Origin: Polytrichum commune
Taxonomy: Eukaryota > Streptophyta > Polytrichopsida > Polytrichales > Polytrichaceae
Length of the DNA stretch: 64,000 nucleotides
Direction: 5' to 3'
NCBI GenBank assembly: GCA_950295325.1
Contig: OX485804.1
Location: 40,102,429-40,166,428, forward strand
In this document: piece by piece, positions 24,681 to 36,170 of the stretch
How positions within the stretch are numbered: position 1 is the first letter of the stretch
Layout: the number at the start of each line of letters is the position of its first letter
Notes under the pieces: model-generated
What the model saw: the letters and a program-made list of their open reading frames with translations, nothing else
Told to the model about the DNA's origin: nothing
The model's database searches: none
Translations under genes and position numbers: made by a program

Positions 24681-25567
24681 TCCATAAGAATCGATCGACC
24701 CTCACTTGACCACACATAATCCTAGCAATTCCCCTCTTAATATTTTCACTTGTCTTGGTGTGGTTATAATTTTTTTAGGAGGTGAGGAAAAGAACCTGCA
24801 AGCCCACTTAGGTGAAAGAATCCCAATAGGGGATAGGCATGTTCATGTTAATTTTTTGGTTAAGTCGGAGCATCACCTCCGCACCTTCCCGCAAATTAAC
24901 ACTCACCACAATACCGATTGTGAGGGGGTGACCTTCCGAGTAGATTATGTTAAAAGTCGAGGCTTCACCCTTCAACTTCTCACACCATCCACAATTCGGG
25001 AATTACCCTCTACAACGGATAACAATAATCACGAGTACAAAAGGCATTCCTTAATTAGTTAATGAGTTCACTTTGAAGAAATAAACATACCTTGAGCAAT
25101 CGCATCCCCCTGTGAGTTAGCACTCCCCTCAATCGTGACTCAATGTAACAACACCATAAACTTTGTGAAATATTAATTTAATCTAGAGCATGAAATGACA
25201 ACTCCCAAAACTTTGAGACTCACCCCGAGGTGAGTGTCAAAGTTCAATGTCCTAAGGTGAATTTACCCTCTAATGTTTTAATGAGCTACTCGGTTATAGG
25301 TTCCTTTTAAGTTCTTAGCAAATCCCCAAAAAGGTTGAGGACGTACCTTCGCCGCGCTCCTTCCTCAAAAATGAATTTGCGTAATTGACAATGCAATTCA
25401 TTCCAAGGAATAGTTGAAATTCAATGAATTCAAATGTAACCCAAAGAGAGAATACTTACCGAGTTTCGGGTGCTCCTTCCCTTCTCTCAAGTTTGTGTCT
25501 CCAATTTTTCCTAGTTGCCTCCAAGTCTCCTAGTCGCCTCCAAGTCTTGTAACTACCTTCCGCTTCG

Positions 25568-25585
25568 CTCCCGGCGGACGCACCA
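25568..25585 (-). promoter_or_regulatory. Primer-binding site candidate of the gypsy element
   Basis: Four bases inside the 5' LTR, the - strand reads TGGTGCGTCCGCCGGGAG. TGG is the complement of the CCA tail of a tRNA, and the position is right for priming minus-strand DNA. I cannot name the tRNA with confidence. Confidence 0.5.
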
Positions 25586-25589
25586 ATTA

Positions 25590-27450
25590 TGTGAGGCCAA
25601 ACCCCCCACCCTTAAGCGTCCGTAGTCCGAGTAGTGGGTTTGGGCTCACATTCCTCCGCGGTATTGGATTTGGACTTGGATGAGTCCATAGTGCAATGTT
25701 CACCCTTCAAGTGGTCTTGGATTTAATTGGTGTCTCCATACCGTACATAAGCCTTTAAGTATTAAGAAATACTTATGTGACTTATGTCAATCTCTCCCTC
25801 GCACCTTTGGTCTTTGCTTCCTTTGTCTTGCCATCGCGAGAGTGCTCCACATTCTCCATTAATTTGTGCACGTGGTTTATTTTTAAAGAGAGGATGCAAG
25901 TGTTAAAAAAACACTATTCTCTATAGTCAATCTCAAATACATTTACTTGTGAAAGCCACACATAACACTAACTAGCATAATGTAACTAACTACTTGTCTA
26001 TGAGCTAATTAGGTAGGCTATCTACTAAGCTCCTTCATGAACCCATCTCTTTACTTTCTAATTACATAAACCTAGCTCCTTCATAAACCCAGCTCCTTCA
26101 TAAACCCAGCTTCTTAGCTTCTAACTAAACAAACCCAGCTCCTTCATAAACCCAGCTCCTTCATGAACCCAGCTCCTTAGCTTCTAACTAAACAAACCCA
26201 GGTCCTTCATAAACCCAGCTCTTTCATGAACCCACAACTTTGTAGTTGTAATCCCCAACTACCTCACTAATTATTCAAGCCCTTAACTAATCTTCCTACC
26301 TAATTTCCCTAATTCTACTAACAACCCCTTTCTAATCACACAATTCTTCTCTAATCCTAAAATCCTAAAATCCTAGAGAGGAGAGGGGGAGAGAGAATTT
26401 CCTAACTTCACTAAGACTAACTAATCCACACAAGTATATTTTTGCACTCATCACAACATCAAGTGCTCAACTCTTAAACATGGAACTTGCAACCACGTGT
26501 ATTCAAAACATGAACTTAAAGTACCACAAATTGGAATCATGAATTAACTTTAAAATCCTTCACGTCAACACTAATTCTACCAAGAGGTCAAGCCCTCTTC
26601 AAGGCTAACAAGCCTTGGCTCTCAAACTAAAAACTAAGCACACACATGTGCTCCAATATGGCTTCCCACACCCACACTTATAACTCGTGGGGTGCCTTGG
26701 AGCACAAAGGAAAGAGAGGATGAGTGAGGGAAGAATGAGGGATTATATAGTAAGCTTGAGGGGGTGAGCACCCTCAAGGCTCACGATAAGCCCTTGAGAT
26801 TTCCTCCTACTTAGTAGGCGCCAATCCTATCTTCTAAGTCTTCCTCCCTCAAATGATCAACAAGGATCCTAATTCGAACATTTAACTAGCCTTGGCTTTC
26901 TACCTACCACACTTTACCAAACTTGGGATGCTTCAACCCAAATTTAGCCTCCTTCGCTTTCCGCCGCCATAACTTTCTCCCCTTACTTTCCCAAATCGTC
27001 GCTCACCACTTAATTCAAACCACGATGCTTAACTCGTGATTTGATTGGTGCTTTGAGAATTTGCTTATCCTCCACCTTGCATTCTTCCTTGGGCCTTCCC
27101 CATTAAGTGGCCATGATGAGGTGGTCCACTTGTGCGCTCTATGTGATCCTCCATTCATCCCAATTCGAATGCACTTGCCTCTTGAGTCACTTTGGTTGTC
27201 TCCATCCATTTGTACTAGCCTACTCACTAACTACTCAATCCAAGTTCTCCTTACCTATCCTCATTCACTCAAATCCTTCCGAAGGTAAAAACACAATAAC
27301 AACTCACATCCTAGCCTCTTACAACATGGTACTTCTAAGGCTAACATTTCACTCTTTTTATATTTTTGTGAAGTAACATGCTACTTCAAAGTGCATCAAC
27401 TAACGTTTCAAGGGTCTAAGACTAAATGTGGGCACCCTTTTGGGCTCACA
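25590..27450 (-). repeat. 5' LTR of the gypsy element
   Basis: 1861 bases, the promoter-bearing copy for the - strand gag-pol. It contains the same terminal 61-base hairpin (25590-25650) and CTCCTTCATAAACCCAG array (about 26039-26237) as the other LTR. It differs from that copy only at 25675 (C versus T) and 27140 (T versus C). Confidence 0.95.
26743..26749 (-). promoter_or_regulatory. TATA box candidate in the 5' LTR
   Basis: TATATAA on the - strand in a CT-flanked context, about 700 bases into the LTR as read from its 5' end. It would start a transcript towards gag. The + strand alternative (TATATAG) is weaker, which agrees with the coding direction. Confidence 0.4.
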
Positions 27451-27563
27451 ATTGGTCCTTGGGTGAGGGGGATGGGCACATGGCACACCCTTTTCCCACC
27501 CGCCCATCCACCTTTTTTTAAATTTTAAATGAACCAGGACCGGTACATGGAACTTCGTCCTAA

Positions 27564-28995
27564 GGAGTGTTGAGCACACATCACATGCATGCTGGAAGGC
27601 AATTTTATAAGGAAGAAAAAGAAAACAAGTTTCCCTTACATGAAATGACACTAAGTAGTGAATAATAATGCAATCCTACCATTTTAATATGACACTCAAT
27701 AATACGACAACCTCGATATAATGACATAAATTTTGTAAACCAAACTTTTAAGTTAAAATCGACCTCTATAATACGACTGTGACATTGTTAATACGACACT
27801 CTTGGACCCCATAATGTCATATTAAAGAGGTAATAAATGTATATATATGATGGGTTTTAGAAAGGTACAAGAACATCGTAACAAACAATTATATGTAACT
27901 TTCACATATGTAATGTGGATATAAGAGATTCACATGGGAACCAAGGTTCTCTATCTAAAAACCTAATCAAGAACTCATTAGCTTTGGTCTCTTTCACAAC
28001 AATTTTTCACTTAAACCCTAAACCAAGGTGCACAATTTGTTTTCAAGCATTTTGAACTCAATATTTATCATATTTCTTTGATCTGCATATTGTTGGACAT
28101 CTCTTCAAATATTACTTGTTTTGGTGGTAGTTTCGTCCAATTCCGAGTTGTATTGGCATAGTTATGAGCATTTGAAGGCATGTTCAGATTTTGCAGTTCA
28201 TTTCTTGGACAACGATCCACTTTTGCAGAATCTAAGGTCAGTTTTGATCCAAACTTCCTCATCTACTCATTGTTGAAAAGCTATTGAAACGGCATTTCTT
28301 TTGGTGATAAATTTGCTCAATTGGGAGTTGTATTGGCAGAGTCACGACCATTTGAAGGTTGGTTGAGTTTTGAAACTGCAAGCCATAAAAAAAAACTCAA
28401 TAAGATATTAGTTGCTACTTTGAAGTGGCAACATTAGCAGACTATTCATTCCTTCTTCAAGTCCAATAGATTTCACAAGAAGAATTTGTATATTTGTAAA
28501 GGCATTTGAAAAATAAAAATAAAAATTGTATATGTGGCAAAATATCTAACATGTGCTTTCATGACGTACCTCGTTATCATGACAATGAAGTCCAATTTGT
28601 CTTCTTTTCTTTTGGCACAAATTGAAAAATCAACCCGGCCGAACCAGCGTAGCCCAAGTGGAAATCGATCAATAATGCTCATCTGCGGCCTATCCTTCCA
28701 TGTAACGACTGAGTTACTCCATATCACAATAAGGCCTTTGACCCCCCAAGTCAAATCAAACTTGTTAAGAAGAAGTCCAATTTGTCATGTTGTTGAATAG
28801 TTGACACCTCGATAATACGACAATTTTCTCCATTCCCAAACGTGTCATATCATAGAGGCAGGCCCATGGCCTTCTTGCCAAATTGAGTCCTGGATGCTTC
28901 TGATTGGCTAAACGCGTGAGTGGATAACATTTGGCAATGTTGCTGACATGGCGTTTGATGGAAATGAGCAGTGGTGGTTTTTCACAGGCTAGTGC
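27564..28995. other. Gene-free stretch with possible degenerate repeats
   Basis: Repeated phrases such as CCTCTATAATACGAC (near 27771) and TAATACGACA (27700-27800, 28810) suggest a decayed element between about 27760 and 28860. Its right end, CATATCATAGAGGCAGG, is weakly complementary to the left. A partial duplication (about 28095-28200 against 28270-28380) shares GAGTTGTATTGGCA and CATTTGAAGG. Frames at 28473-28800 on both strands have no domain. Confidence 0.35.
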
Positions 28996-28998
28996 TTA

Positions 28999-29441
28999 GG
29001 GCCACTTCACACATGAGACTGAGAGCCCGTGACCGTTACACTTCAAGCACTCTCATTGGTGGAAAAGGTGGAGCCGGTCCAAGTTCGCTACTTCACACTA
29101 CGCTTGAGGGACCAACGGAGTATGTGAATGCACCATGGATGTAAAGTCTACATGGGTTCCTACATGGCATCGAATGGATCATGTTTCATGGTCACTTGCA
29201 CTATTTTCAAGACCCACCTCTTTGGAGGCATGCCTAACACAAAACCAGGAGACCATGGAACTCCAAATGTTCATAACCGTTGATTTATTTGATTTTATCA
29301 TGTGTGAGGACCTGCATGAATAGGAATTCATTGAAATAGCATTTGGTTGAGGGCCCGGTCACATATGACATCACACTACACTTGAGGGTCCGTGACCACA
29401 ATTTCATGGTCACGGCTCTTGGCTCGTGTGTGAAGTGACCC
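28999..29441. mobile_element. Tourist-like MITE, GGGCCACTTCAC family, copy 2
   Basis: 443 bases with ends GGGCCACTTCACACATGAG and (complement) GGGTCACTTCACACACGAG. A perfect TTA target duplication lies at 28996-28998 and 29442-29444. It is related to 6738-7069. There is no coding capacity, and the ORFs across it are chance frames. Confidence 0.75.
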
Positions 29442-29778
29442 TTATGTTCTAGGACGTTATATATATAGATATATATATGAGTTTTGGCGCATATTTTCAT
29501 ATTTTCTTATGAACTCGCATCATGTTAAAATGTGTATATTCTAAGATAATTACAAGTATAAGACTTGCGCTATCTCATCTTTGTGATATACTAAACTAAA
29601 AACAAAAATTGAAGGACCAAATTGATTGACATTCACTAGTCCATGTGGCTCCCTGCAAAAAGTAAGCGTACAATCATAAGATGTTGGTTAAAAAAACACA
29701 TGTGTACAAGCTTGTGATGCTATTGAAAAACTGGCCAATAATCAAAGGTAACAGAATGGTCTAAATTCTAGAGATTTA

Positions 29779-29850
29779 TATCTATATATCTATATATCTA
29801 TAGATAGATATATATATATATGTGCATGTGCGTGCGCGTGTGTGTGTGTT
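29779..29850. repeat. Compound TA/GATA/TG microsatellite
   Basis: Interrupted TATC/TA runs pass into GTGCGTG and then (TG)n, read directly. Confidence 0.85.
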
Positions 29851-32439
29851 GCCATATCATTCAACATGGTTGATTCGTTGGTCTATCATATTTATCCAAA
29901 ACAATATGACATTATCTCAATCAATTTCATCCATATGCTTGTCCACCAATGAAATTTGCATCAATGCATAAAGTGTTCCCAATTTCAAACTAGCTCATAG
30001 ATGGTCCTTTATCAAGTTTAGCTCATAAAGACCTCTCTCACACATGTATTGTGAGGGATTACTACGGCACTATGTGCCAAGGTTTGTGTAAGCTTGACCA
30101 ATTGGTGGACCATGCATGAGTTGTGGTAAGTAGGTCTTAAACGGACAATTTTCTCTTTGCCCCCACTTCTTGTAGGATATGAGACACACAATTAGTGCAA
30201 GATTATTAGCAAATCCATATCATACCCGTAGTCACTTTTCCCATGGTTTTTTTAAATTGTATGAATATTCTATTATATGAGTTATTAAATTACCATATAG
30301 GACCTCCTACTTATGTTGATTGTTGTGTCTAAACAAATTAACTAGATTTCAAGACATTGACAATCTATTTTCAACATACGTGTTTTTGGTGTTTGCACCC
30401 AATCATACACCACTCAAATATGAAGGATGCACGTGTTATTTTGTAATTTTTCTCCATCAAACACCTATGCTTGATTCGTGCGTGGTTTGGTGAGGATTCC
30501 CACGCAAACACTACAAAGACACGTGCGTACAAGAGACGAGACCGCATGTTCAAATTTGATAAGCTACTGCCATTCAATAGTGGACACAATTGGGAGGACT
30601 TATGTAGTCAACCAAGGAATCAACACACGTGCGCTTTTGATACCCATGACTAATTAAGTGGAGGTCCGATTTTAAGTTTGATACTTTTGATGCGCCATAG
30701 TTCAGTTGCCAATGCAACAGAACCCTCGTCGTGTAAATAAACTTGGTAGAAGTTGGAGAACATGAAAAACAAATCGAACAACACCCACACACCAAGGTGC
30801 TTGTTTAAGATCGAACACAAAATCAAGCACACCTTAGCATCATTTCCCCCATATACATAGTGGGTAAAAATATTGAAAGAAAAACCGATATATTTGATGC
30901 ACGGTGCTTCATGGCTCTAACCAAACTCATCAATAATCATGGATGGGTCGGAGAAATCGATTATGAAACGCAAAGTTTTTCCTTTTGATGTCACGTCTGG
31001 GATACAAATCGTTTCCAAGAATTCATAACATTACTTAGCTCCTTGGCTGCGATTTGCGGGACCAGGTGTCAAAAACAACATAACTCTCCTTTCAAACCCC
31101 AACATATCCTTTAGTATGGGGAGCACTCATCATGTGTACTATGAAGTTTTCGACATGCAACTATACATTCAAAATTATCAAAACGCAACCTCTTTCTATG
31201 GAAGAAGACCATTGTTTCCTTTGCTGCGTAAGGGTATGTCAAATTTTGGGACTTTTTTGCCGAACATTAAATTGTGTCCACGGAACATTTGGGAGCCAAA
31301 AAAGTGTTGGCCTTTGAAACGAGGAGCATGTTTCATGTGTTCATGTGTTCATGTGGATCGTAAGAGGTGGTGAGCTGGAGGGATAAGTGGCAGGTGGCGT
31401 CGCCACTAAGGCTCCCCAGCAGCCCGGGAGGGGTCTCAAAGAGGACAAAAGCTTTATGGGCCACAAGATGCCAAACTACGCTTCCTTTAAAGCCTTCATG
31501 AGCCTCTGGCAGATCTAGAAAGAAGACAAGTGTTAACTCCTCATAACTTTTTATGACAACTGGGCAGTGTTCAAGATCGAAGCCCTCATATGAGGCCCTT
31601 GCCACACGAGAGGCAGAGGAAGTTTCACAATTTCCTCCAACATGGCACCTTGCCCAAGAAAAGTCTCCTTTTCCTCGTTTTTCTCCTTATATTGTGGACT
31701 TCCGGGCACTAGTGCCCGGTAGTTGCGAGCTACATTTATTGTGCCATGTCACTCTACTTTATTGCCAAGTAGATCCCGAAGCAAGATCCAAAGCAAAATC
31801 CGAAGCTAAAAAGTCATTGTTGCCACTCCCCATACTTCCTCTCATGTGGCAACCACTTGCTCATTTGAACCAATGCTATTCATCCAACTCATTGCCGTTC
31901 CTCTCGTGAGTTTCATTTTGAAGGGCTCTCAAATTCCAGCCTTTTCAGTCGAATGGCTTGTTCAAAGGCCAAGATGTCGATCTAAGAATGCAGGAATGAA
32001 ATACAAAACTCATAGTAAACTTGCGCATGAATTCTACGGTACATGTTTCGGGTACAGTGTGGAGAAGTAAGAATCAACGATCTTACTCCACTTCTTATAG
32101 TGATAATGCCCTATGCTTGTTGGTTCTTGTGGTGGGCTGATTACATTGAGGACTTCAGGTGACGTCTTCATTTTCAATTTGGGGTTGCGTTTGAAGGGCA
32201 TCGAAGACTTCAATCTTGAACATTGCAGCTGGGTTACTAAACTTGAAACTATATAGCAATTTTTATGGGTGTAACAAACTCTTCAATTTTCTCTAGTGTA
32301 TTTCTAGTGGCCTTACCAACCATAATCTAATTGGAGAAGTACGGTTCGGTCCATTCCGGTGAGGAACACCCCCGCGAGGCTGGCGTGTGGGTTGCAAGAT
32401 TTTAATAGAGCTATATTTTTTATCTTTATTTTTATTTTT
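29851..32439. other. Gene-free stretch
   Basis: No gene is supported. The ORFs of 60-118 codons, the longest at 31553-31909 on the + strand, have no domain, no consistent exon context and strong frame overlap. One piece (30690-30800) is a SINE-tail relative. A single MITE family B-like end (CATAACATTACT) occurs near 31031 without a partner that I can find. Confidence 0.4.
30690..30800 (-). repeat. SINE tail relative
   Basis: The complement contains TGTGTGGGTGTTGTTCGATT, TTGTTTTTCATGT and an AACTTCTA segment. These match in order the tail of the SINE candidate at 11265-11335. No A/B-box head is seen next to it, so it is truncated. Confidence 0.45.
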
Positions 32440-32735
32440 TAGTTACACTTGGTAAAGAACTCAAGCGCGAGGGTTCACTAATAGCCCACCCACATTTATT
32501 GGTGTGGACCACCAGTGAACAATGAGTACCAACATTGGCTACATCCAATGGCTCTCACTGGCTAAATCAACTCTAAAAGTGACCTTTGTTGATAGCAACT
32601 GCTCAATGATGGGCCGCACCAGTAAGTGTGGGTGGGCTATAAATTTATGAGTGCTAGTATAGACTCGGGCTCCGCCCTCGTCTATACTAGGACCCTTAAA
32701 CTAGTGAACGCCCTCGCTCCAGTTCTTTACTTGAC
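32440..32735. repeat. Nested palindrome with inner MITE and GC-rich hairpin
   Basis: The outer arms are GTAAAGAACTCAAGCGCGAG (about 32451) and the complement of the segment ending GTTCTTTAC (about 32730). Inside lies a 158-base inverted-repeat unit (32482-32639) that starts TAGCCCACCCACA and ends TGTGGGTGGGCTA. A short hairpin, CTAGTATAGAC...GTCTATACTAG, follows at 32647-32683. The 158-base unit has a relative at 33680-33841. Confidence 0.7.
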
Positions 32736-32875
32736 ACATCACCATCTGTCAGGGTGCGCGTGAAATGATATAAATTTTATCTTTTAAATAATAAAAAACA
32801 CACACAACTGGTGTCTTCATTAGAGTTTAGTTCATAAACTGAGCATGTGCCTCACCCACATACTCATATGGTGGA

Positions 32876-33090
32876 CACACCGGGGATGTAGCCAAGGCCC
32901 AACCAACCCGGGCGGTGCAGCCCATCCAGGGCACTAAGGACAACGTCTTAGAGGATCATGGTTGGATGGATGCAGAACGCTCTACATCTAGCCAACCATG
33001 ATCCTTTAAGATGTTGTCCTTAGTGCCCTGGATGGGTGGCACCAACACCAGGGAGACCGGACTAGTTGGCCCCGGCCGGACCCCGGTGTG
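32876..33090. mobile_element. GC-rich hairpin MITE
   Basis: A palindrome of about 215 bases. CACACCGGGG at the left end pairs with CCCCGGTGTG at the right. The inner arms CCATCCAGGGCACTAAGGAC and the complementary GTCCTTAGTGCCCTGGATGG flank a loop of about 25 bases bounded by CCAACCATGATCC and its complement. It is markedly richer in G+C than its surroundings. Confidence 0.7.
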
Positions 33091-33679
33091 GCTACCATAT
33101 TAGTTTTGAGGGAGGGTTCTCTAACATGAACTGCAACTGTGTGAGAAGCAATCCGGTAAATGTTGCCAGTCATCATGCATATTAAATTTTCTCTGCCCAA
33201 TTGATTTGTGTTGGAAGGAAGGAAGGTTGTATGTGATCTTCCGATGTCCAATACCCTGCCTCTATCAATCAGCCTTTTCCATTCTCCAGTCAAGGACAGT
33301 CAGATCCATGCATTCAGCCAAATAAATTCCCTTCACATTCAATGGCAGCAAAGCTACAAGCAGTATTTTTTTATTTTTTTTCTAAATGGAAATTTATTTG
33401 ATCAATTCACCTCCACTTAAAGCTACGAATGGGGAGATCCAACAGCATACACTCAATAATCTTATTACTTTGGGCCACATAAACACTCTAGAGCCCACGG
33501 TAATTCTCATGATGTGGATCAGTGTGCGCCAAATAAATTATCAACCCACTCCAAATTACTAGTAGAAAATTAGGGTGGGGTATGTTAATTGTTTTCTAGA
33601 AATCTAATGCGGGCAGTTAATTCACTTTGTGCTATGAACCACATTCAATGTGTTGGTCGGAAACTGTCATGCAGACTTA

Positions 33680-33841
33680 TAGCCTGCCCACACTTACTAG
33701 TGCGGGCGAGCCACCAGCGAACAACACCTACCAGCAAGGACCATTTCTAGAGTTGGTTTAGTCAATGAGAGTCATTGGATGTAACCAGTGCTGGTAGGAA
33801 CTGTTCACCGGTGGCCTACACTAGTGTGTGTGGGTGGACTA
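33680..33841. mobile_element. MITE, TAGCCCACCCACA family
   Basis: It starts TAGCCTGCCCACACTTACTA and ends with the complement-like TGTGTGTGGGTGGACTA. The inner part (CACCAGCGAACAA, TCAATGAGAGTCATTGGATG) matches the inner unit at 32482-32639. Its right half is included in the tandem array that follows. Confidence 0.6.
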
Positions 33842-34410
33842 TTAGAGAAAGACATGGCCCGTTTTAGACCCACATAAACTCCACCTTGACTAGAAAATTA
33901 GCGTGGCCCACGCGAATTCCTTTCATACTAGCATATGGCAACATTAGTACCTCAAAAACCGACTATGCCCAAAAATCTCCCCGGGCAGTGGCCCGTGCTA
34001 GTAGGAACCGTTCATTCATGACCCGCACCAATATTTGTGGGTGGGCTATTAGAGGAAGACCCAACCCGTCTTAGACCCACATAAACTCCACCTTGACTAG
34101 AAAATTAGTGTGGCCCACGGAAATTTCTTTCATACTAGCATTTGACAACACTAGTATCTCGAAGAACGACTATGCCCAAAAATCTCCCCGGGTAGTGGCC
34201 AGTGCTGGCAAGAACTGTTCATTGATGACATGCACCACTATCTGTGCGTGGACTATTAGAAGAAGACCCAGCCCGTCTTAGACCCACATAAACTCCACCT
34301 TGACTAGAAAATTAGTGTGGCCCACGGGAATTTCTTTCATACTAGCATATGGCGGCAACATTAGGATCTCGAAGAAGGACTATGCCCAAAAATCTCCCCG
34401 GGCAGTGGCC
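33826..34410. repeat. About 206-bp tandem repeat, nearly 3 copies
   Basis: The phrase CCCACATAAACTCCACCTTG recurs at about 33870, 34078 and 34285. Each unit also contains ATGCCCAAAAATCTCCCCGG and ends with half a TAGCCCACCCACA MITE. The array therefore grew by duplicating a segment that included a MITE end. Unit-periodic ORFs (33886-34281) are by-products. Confidence 0.85.
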
Positions 34411-34539
34411 TAAAGTTTGCTTTTCAGGCAACTATGGACGCAGTGTCGTTGTTGCTCCTCCTGCTCCTCCTGCCACCACAAACTGCAGCCTGGCCTTTAA
34501 AATACTTTATCCGCAAAGAATAACATGTGGCAGCACCGC

Positions 34540-35370
34540 CCCACTGCACCCTCATTGCCTGTACTCTACTCGGGATGGAATCTGCCATTTTGGTGCACAT
34601 GGCAATTAAGGCCGAGGCATCCATAGTTGAAAACCCATCCATTGAGCCGCTTACTAGAGTATCATGTAATGCCGACATGGATGGCATCTATATTTTTTAA
34701 AGCAAACGGAGTTAAGGTTTAACGTCGAAGCATCTAGAGTCGACCATGCCCATTTAATCGCTTACTGGGGTCATGTACTGGCAACATGGATGAGAACTAT
34801 GTTTTAGATGAATCATGTGTTTTAGATGAGATCTATGTTTTAGCACCACCCTGCCCTTATTGCATGTACTTGAGGCAGAATCTACAATTTTGTGCACATG
34901 GCGATTAAGGTTGAGCCATCCATAGTTGAAAAGAGTCATTTAGCCGCTTACTAGGATCATGTAATGCCGACATGAATGGCATCTATATTTTTTAAAGCAA
35001 ACGAAGTTAAGGTTTAACGTCAAGGCATCTATAGTCGACCATGCCCATTTAATCGCTTATTGGGGTCCTGTAATGGCAACATAGATGAGATCTATGTTTT
35101 AGCATTGCCCCACTCTTATTGCTTGTACTCGAGGTGGAATTTGTATTTTGTGCACATGACGGTTAAGGTTGAGGCATCCATAGTCAAAAAGACCCATTTA
35201 ACTACTCACTAAGGTCATGTAATGTTGACATGGATGGGATCTGTGTTTTTTTTAGGCGAACGAAGTTAAGGTTTTAATTTGAGGCATTTGTAGTCGGCCA
35301 TGCCCATTTAATCGCTTACTGGGGTCATGTAATGCCGACATAGATGAGAACTATGTTTTTAGGTGCACAA
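34540..35370. repeat. About 260-300-bp tandem repeat, nearly 3 copies
   Basis: GTGCACATGG(C/A)... followed by GGTTGAGG(C/G)ATCCATAGT recurs near 34590, 34892 and 35150. Within each unit a half-length motif also alternates (GACCATGCCCATTTAATCGC; GTCATGTAATG(C/T)CGACAT), so the higher-order unit is itself built from two related halves. Copies are diverged. No gene is present. Confidence 0.75.
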
Positions 35371-35814
35371 AGTTAAGGTTCATGTGTTGGTGGCTTGTCA
35401 TTGATTACCCCGTAAGAGTTTGGACAATTGTTGTAGCCATGGAGTAGCATTGAGATGAGCGATTATGCATTAAACTACATATTCACAATGTGTACCCTAG
35501 AATTTATGCTTCAAAGATCTGTAGCAATGTCCAAATTCATTACCATAAACAAACAAATAAATAAATATTAAGTAAGTAAGTAAGTAAGTAAATTTGCACT
35601 CTCCTTAGAAATTGTTTCTATTCGCAAGAAAACTAATTCCCCGCTATTACTCCTCCTAAACATATGCAAATTCTCTTATTTTATTGGTTATAGATGCCTC
35701 GACCATATGTGATGGCGGCTTGTAATTGATTACCCACATAAGAGTTTTGACGATCATCGTAGCCAAACATTATAGTAGACGCACCTAATCACAACTATGA
35801 CTACATCGACAATC

Positions 35815-36170
35815 TACAAGGTACCGTAATTTCAATCAAGTTGGGACTCAATTTCAATAAGGCACGGGCTTGATTCCAATTAGGTTGGAACCAATAGTGA
35901 CATGACACATGTCCTGGTTTAGAGTGTTGAAGTGAGGAATGAGTGGTTTAAATGAGCAATTATAGTAGACTCTAGACATTGATATGTTCAGGCCAACTTT
36001 TGGCTTCAAATATCCACAGTAGTTTCAATTTAAGGAACAAAACTACCAAAAAAATTGTAGTCCTCCTTATTTCTATCTTCCTACATGGGAACATTTTGCA
36101 CCCCCTTATACTTCTCCAAACTTGGCGTAAAATCTCTTAAGTGATCAGTCATGGGTGCCTCTACTCTAGC
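35815..36170. repeat. Direct repeat D, copy 1
   Basis: It matches 39090-39605 in the same orientation. Shared blocks include AGACTCTAGACA, TTTGGCGTA followed by AATCTCTTAAGTGATCA, and GTAGTCCTC. The copies are about 3.3 kb apart and diverged. No coding function is recognised. Confidence 0.65.

Larger units (their letters stand above)
16519..27450 (-). mobile_element. Ty3/gypsy LTR retrotransposon, near-complete, very young
   Basis: The element is 10,932 bases. It has two 1861-base LTRs beginning TGTGAGG and ending CTCACA on the + strand, and a 5-base target duplication ATTGG (16514-16518, 27451-27455). Coding order on the - strand is gag, protease, reverse transcriptase, RNase H, integrase, which is the Ty3/gypsy order. 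No chromodomain follows the integrase core. The C-terminal tail and the D-G-G protease motif recall the non-chromovirus Athila/Tat/Phygy/Selgy side of the family, but the lineage is not certain. The LTRs differ at two sites only (16604/25675 and 18069/27140, both C/T), so insertion was recent. Three nonsense codons block the gag-pol frame. The primer-binding and polypurine signals are odd (see findings). Confidence 0.95.

Noticed and set aside
19642..25062. Many + strand ORFs across the gypsy element, the longest at 24706-25062
   Set aside because: Antisense shadows of gag-pol or leader sequence with no motifs.
31553..31909. 118-codon + strand ORF
   Set aside because: No domain, low-complexity Lys/Ser-Ala stretch (ARSKAKSEAKKS), and overlapping frames on the same strand without splice or start support.
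33886..34281. Two similar 62-codon ORFs in series
   Set aside because: By-products of the 206-bp tandem repeat, with no selection signal evident between them.
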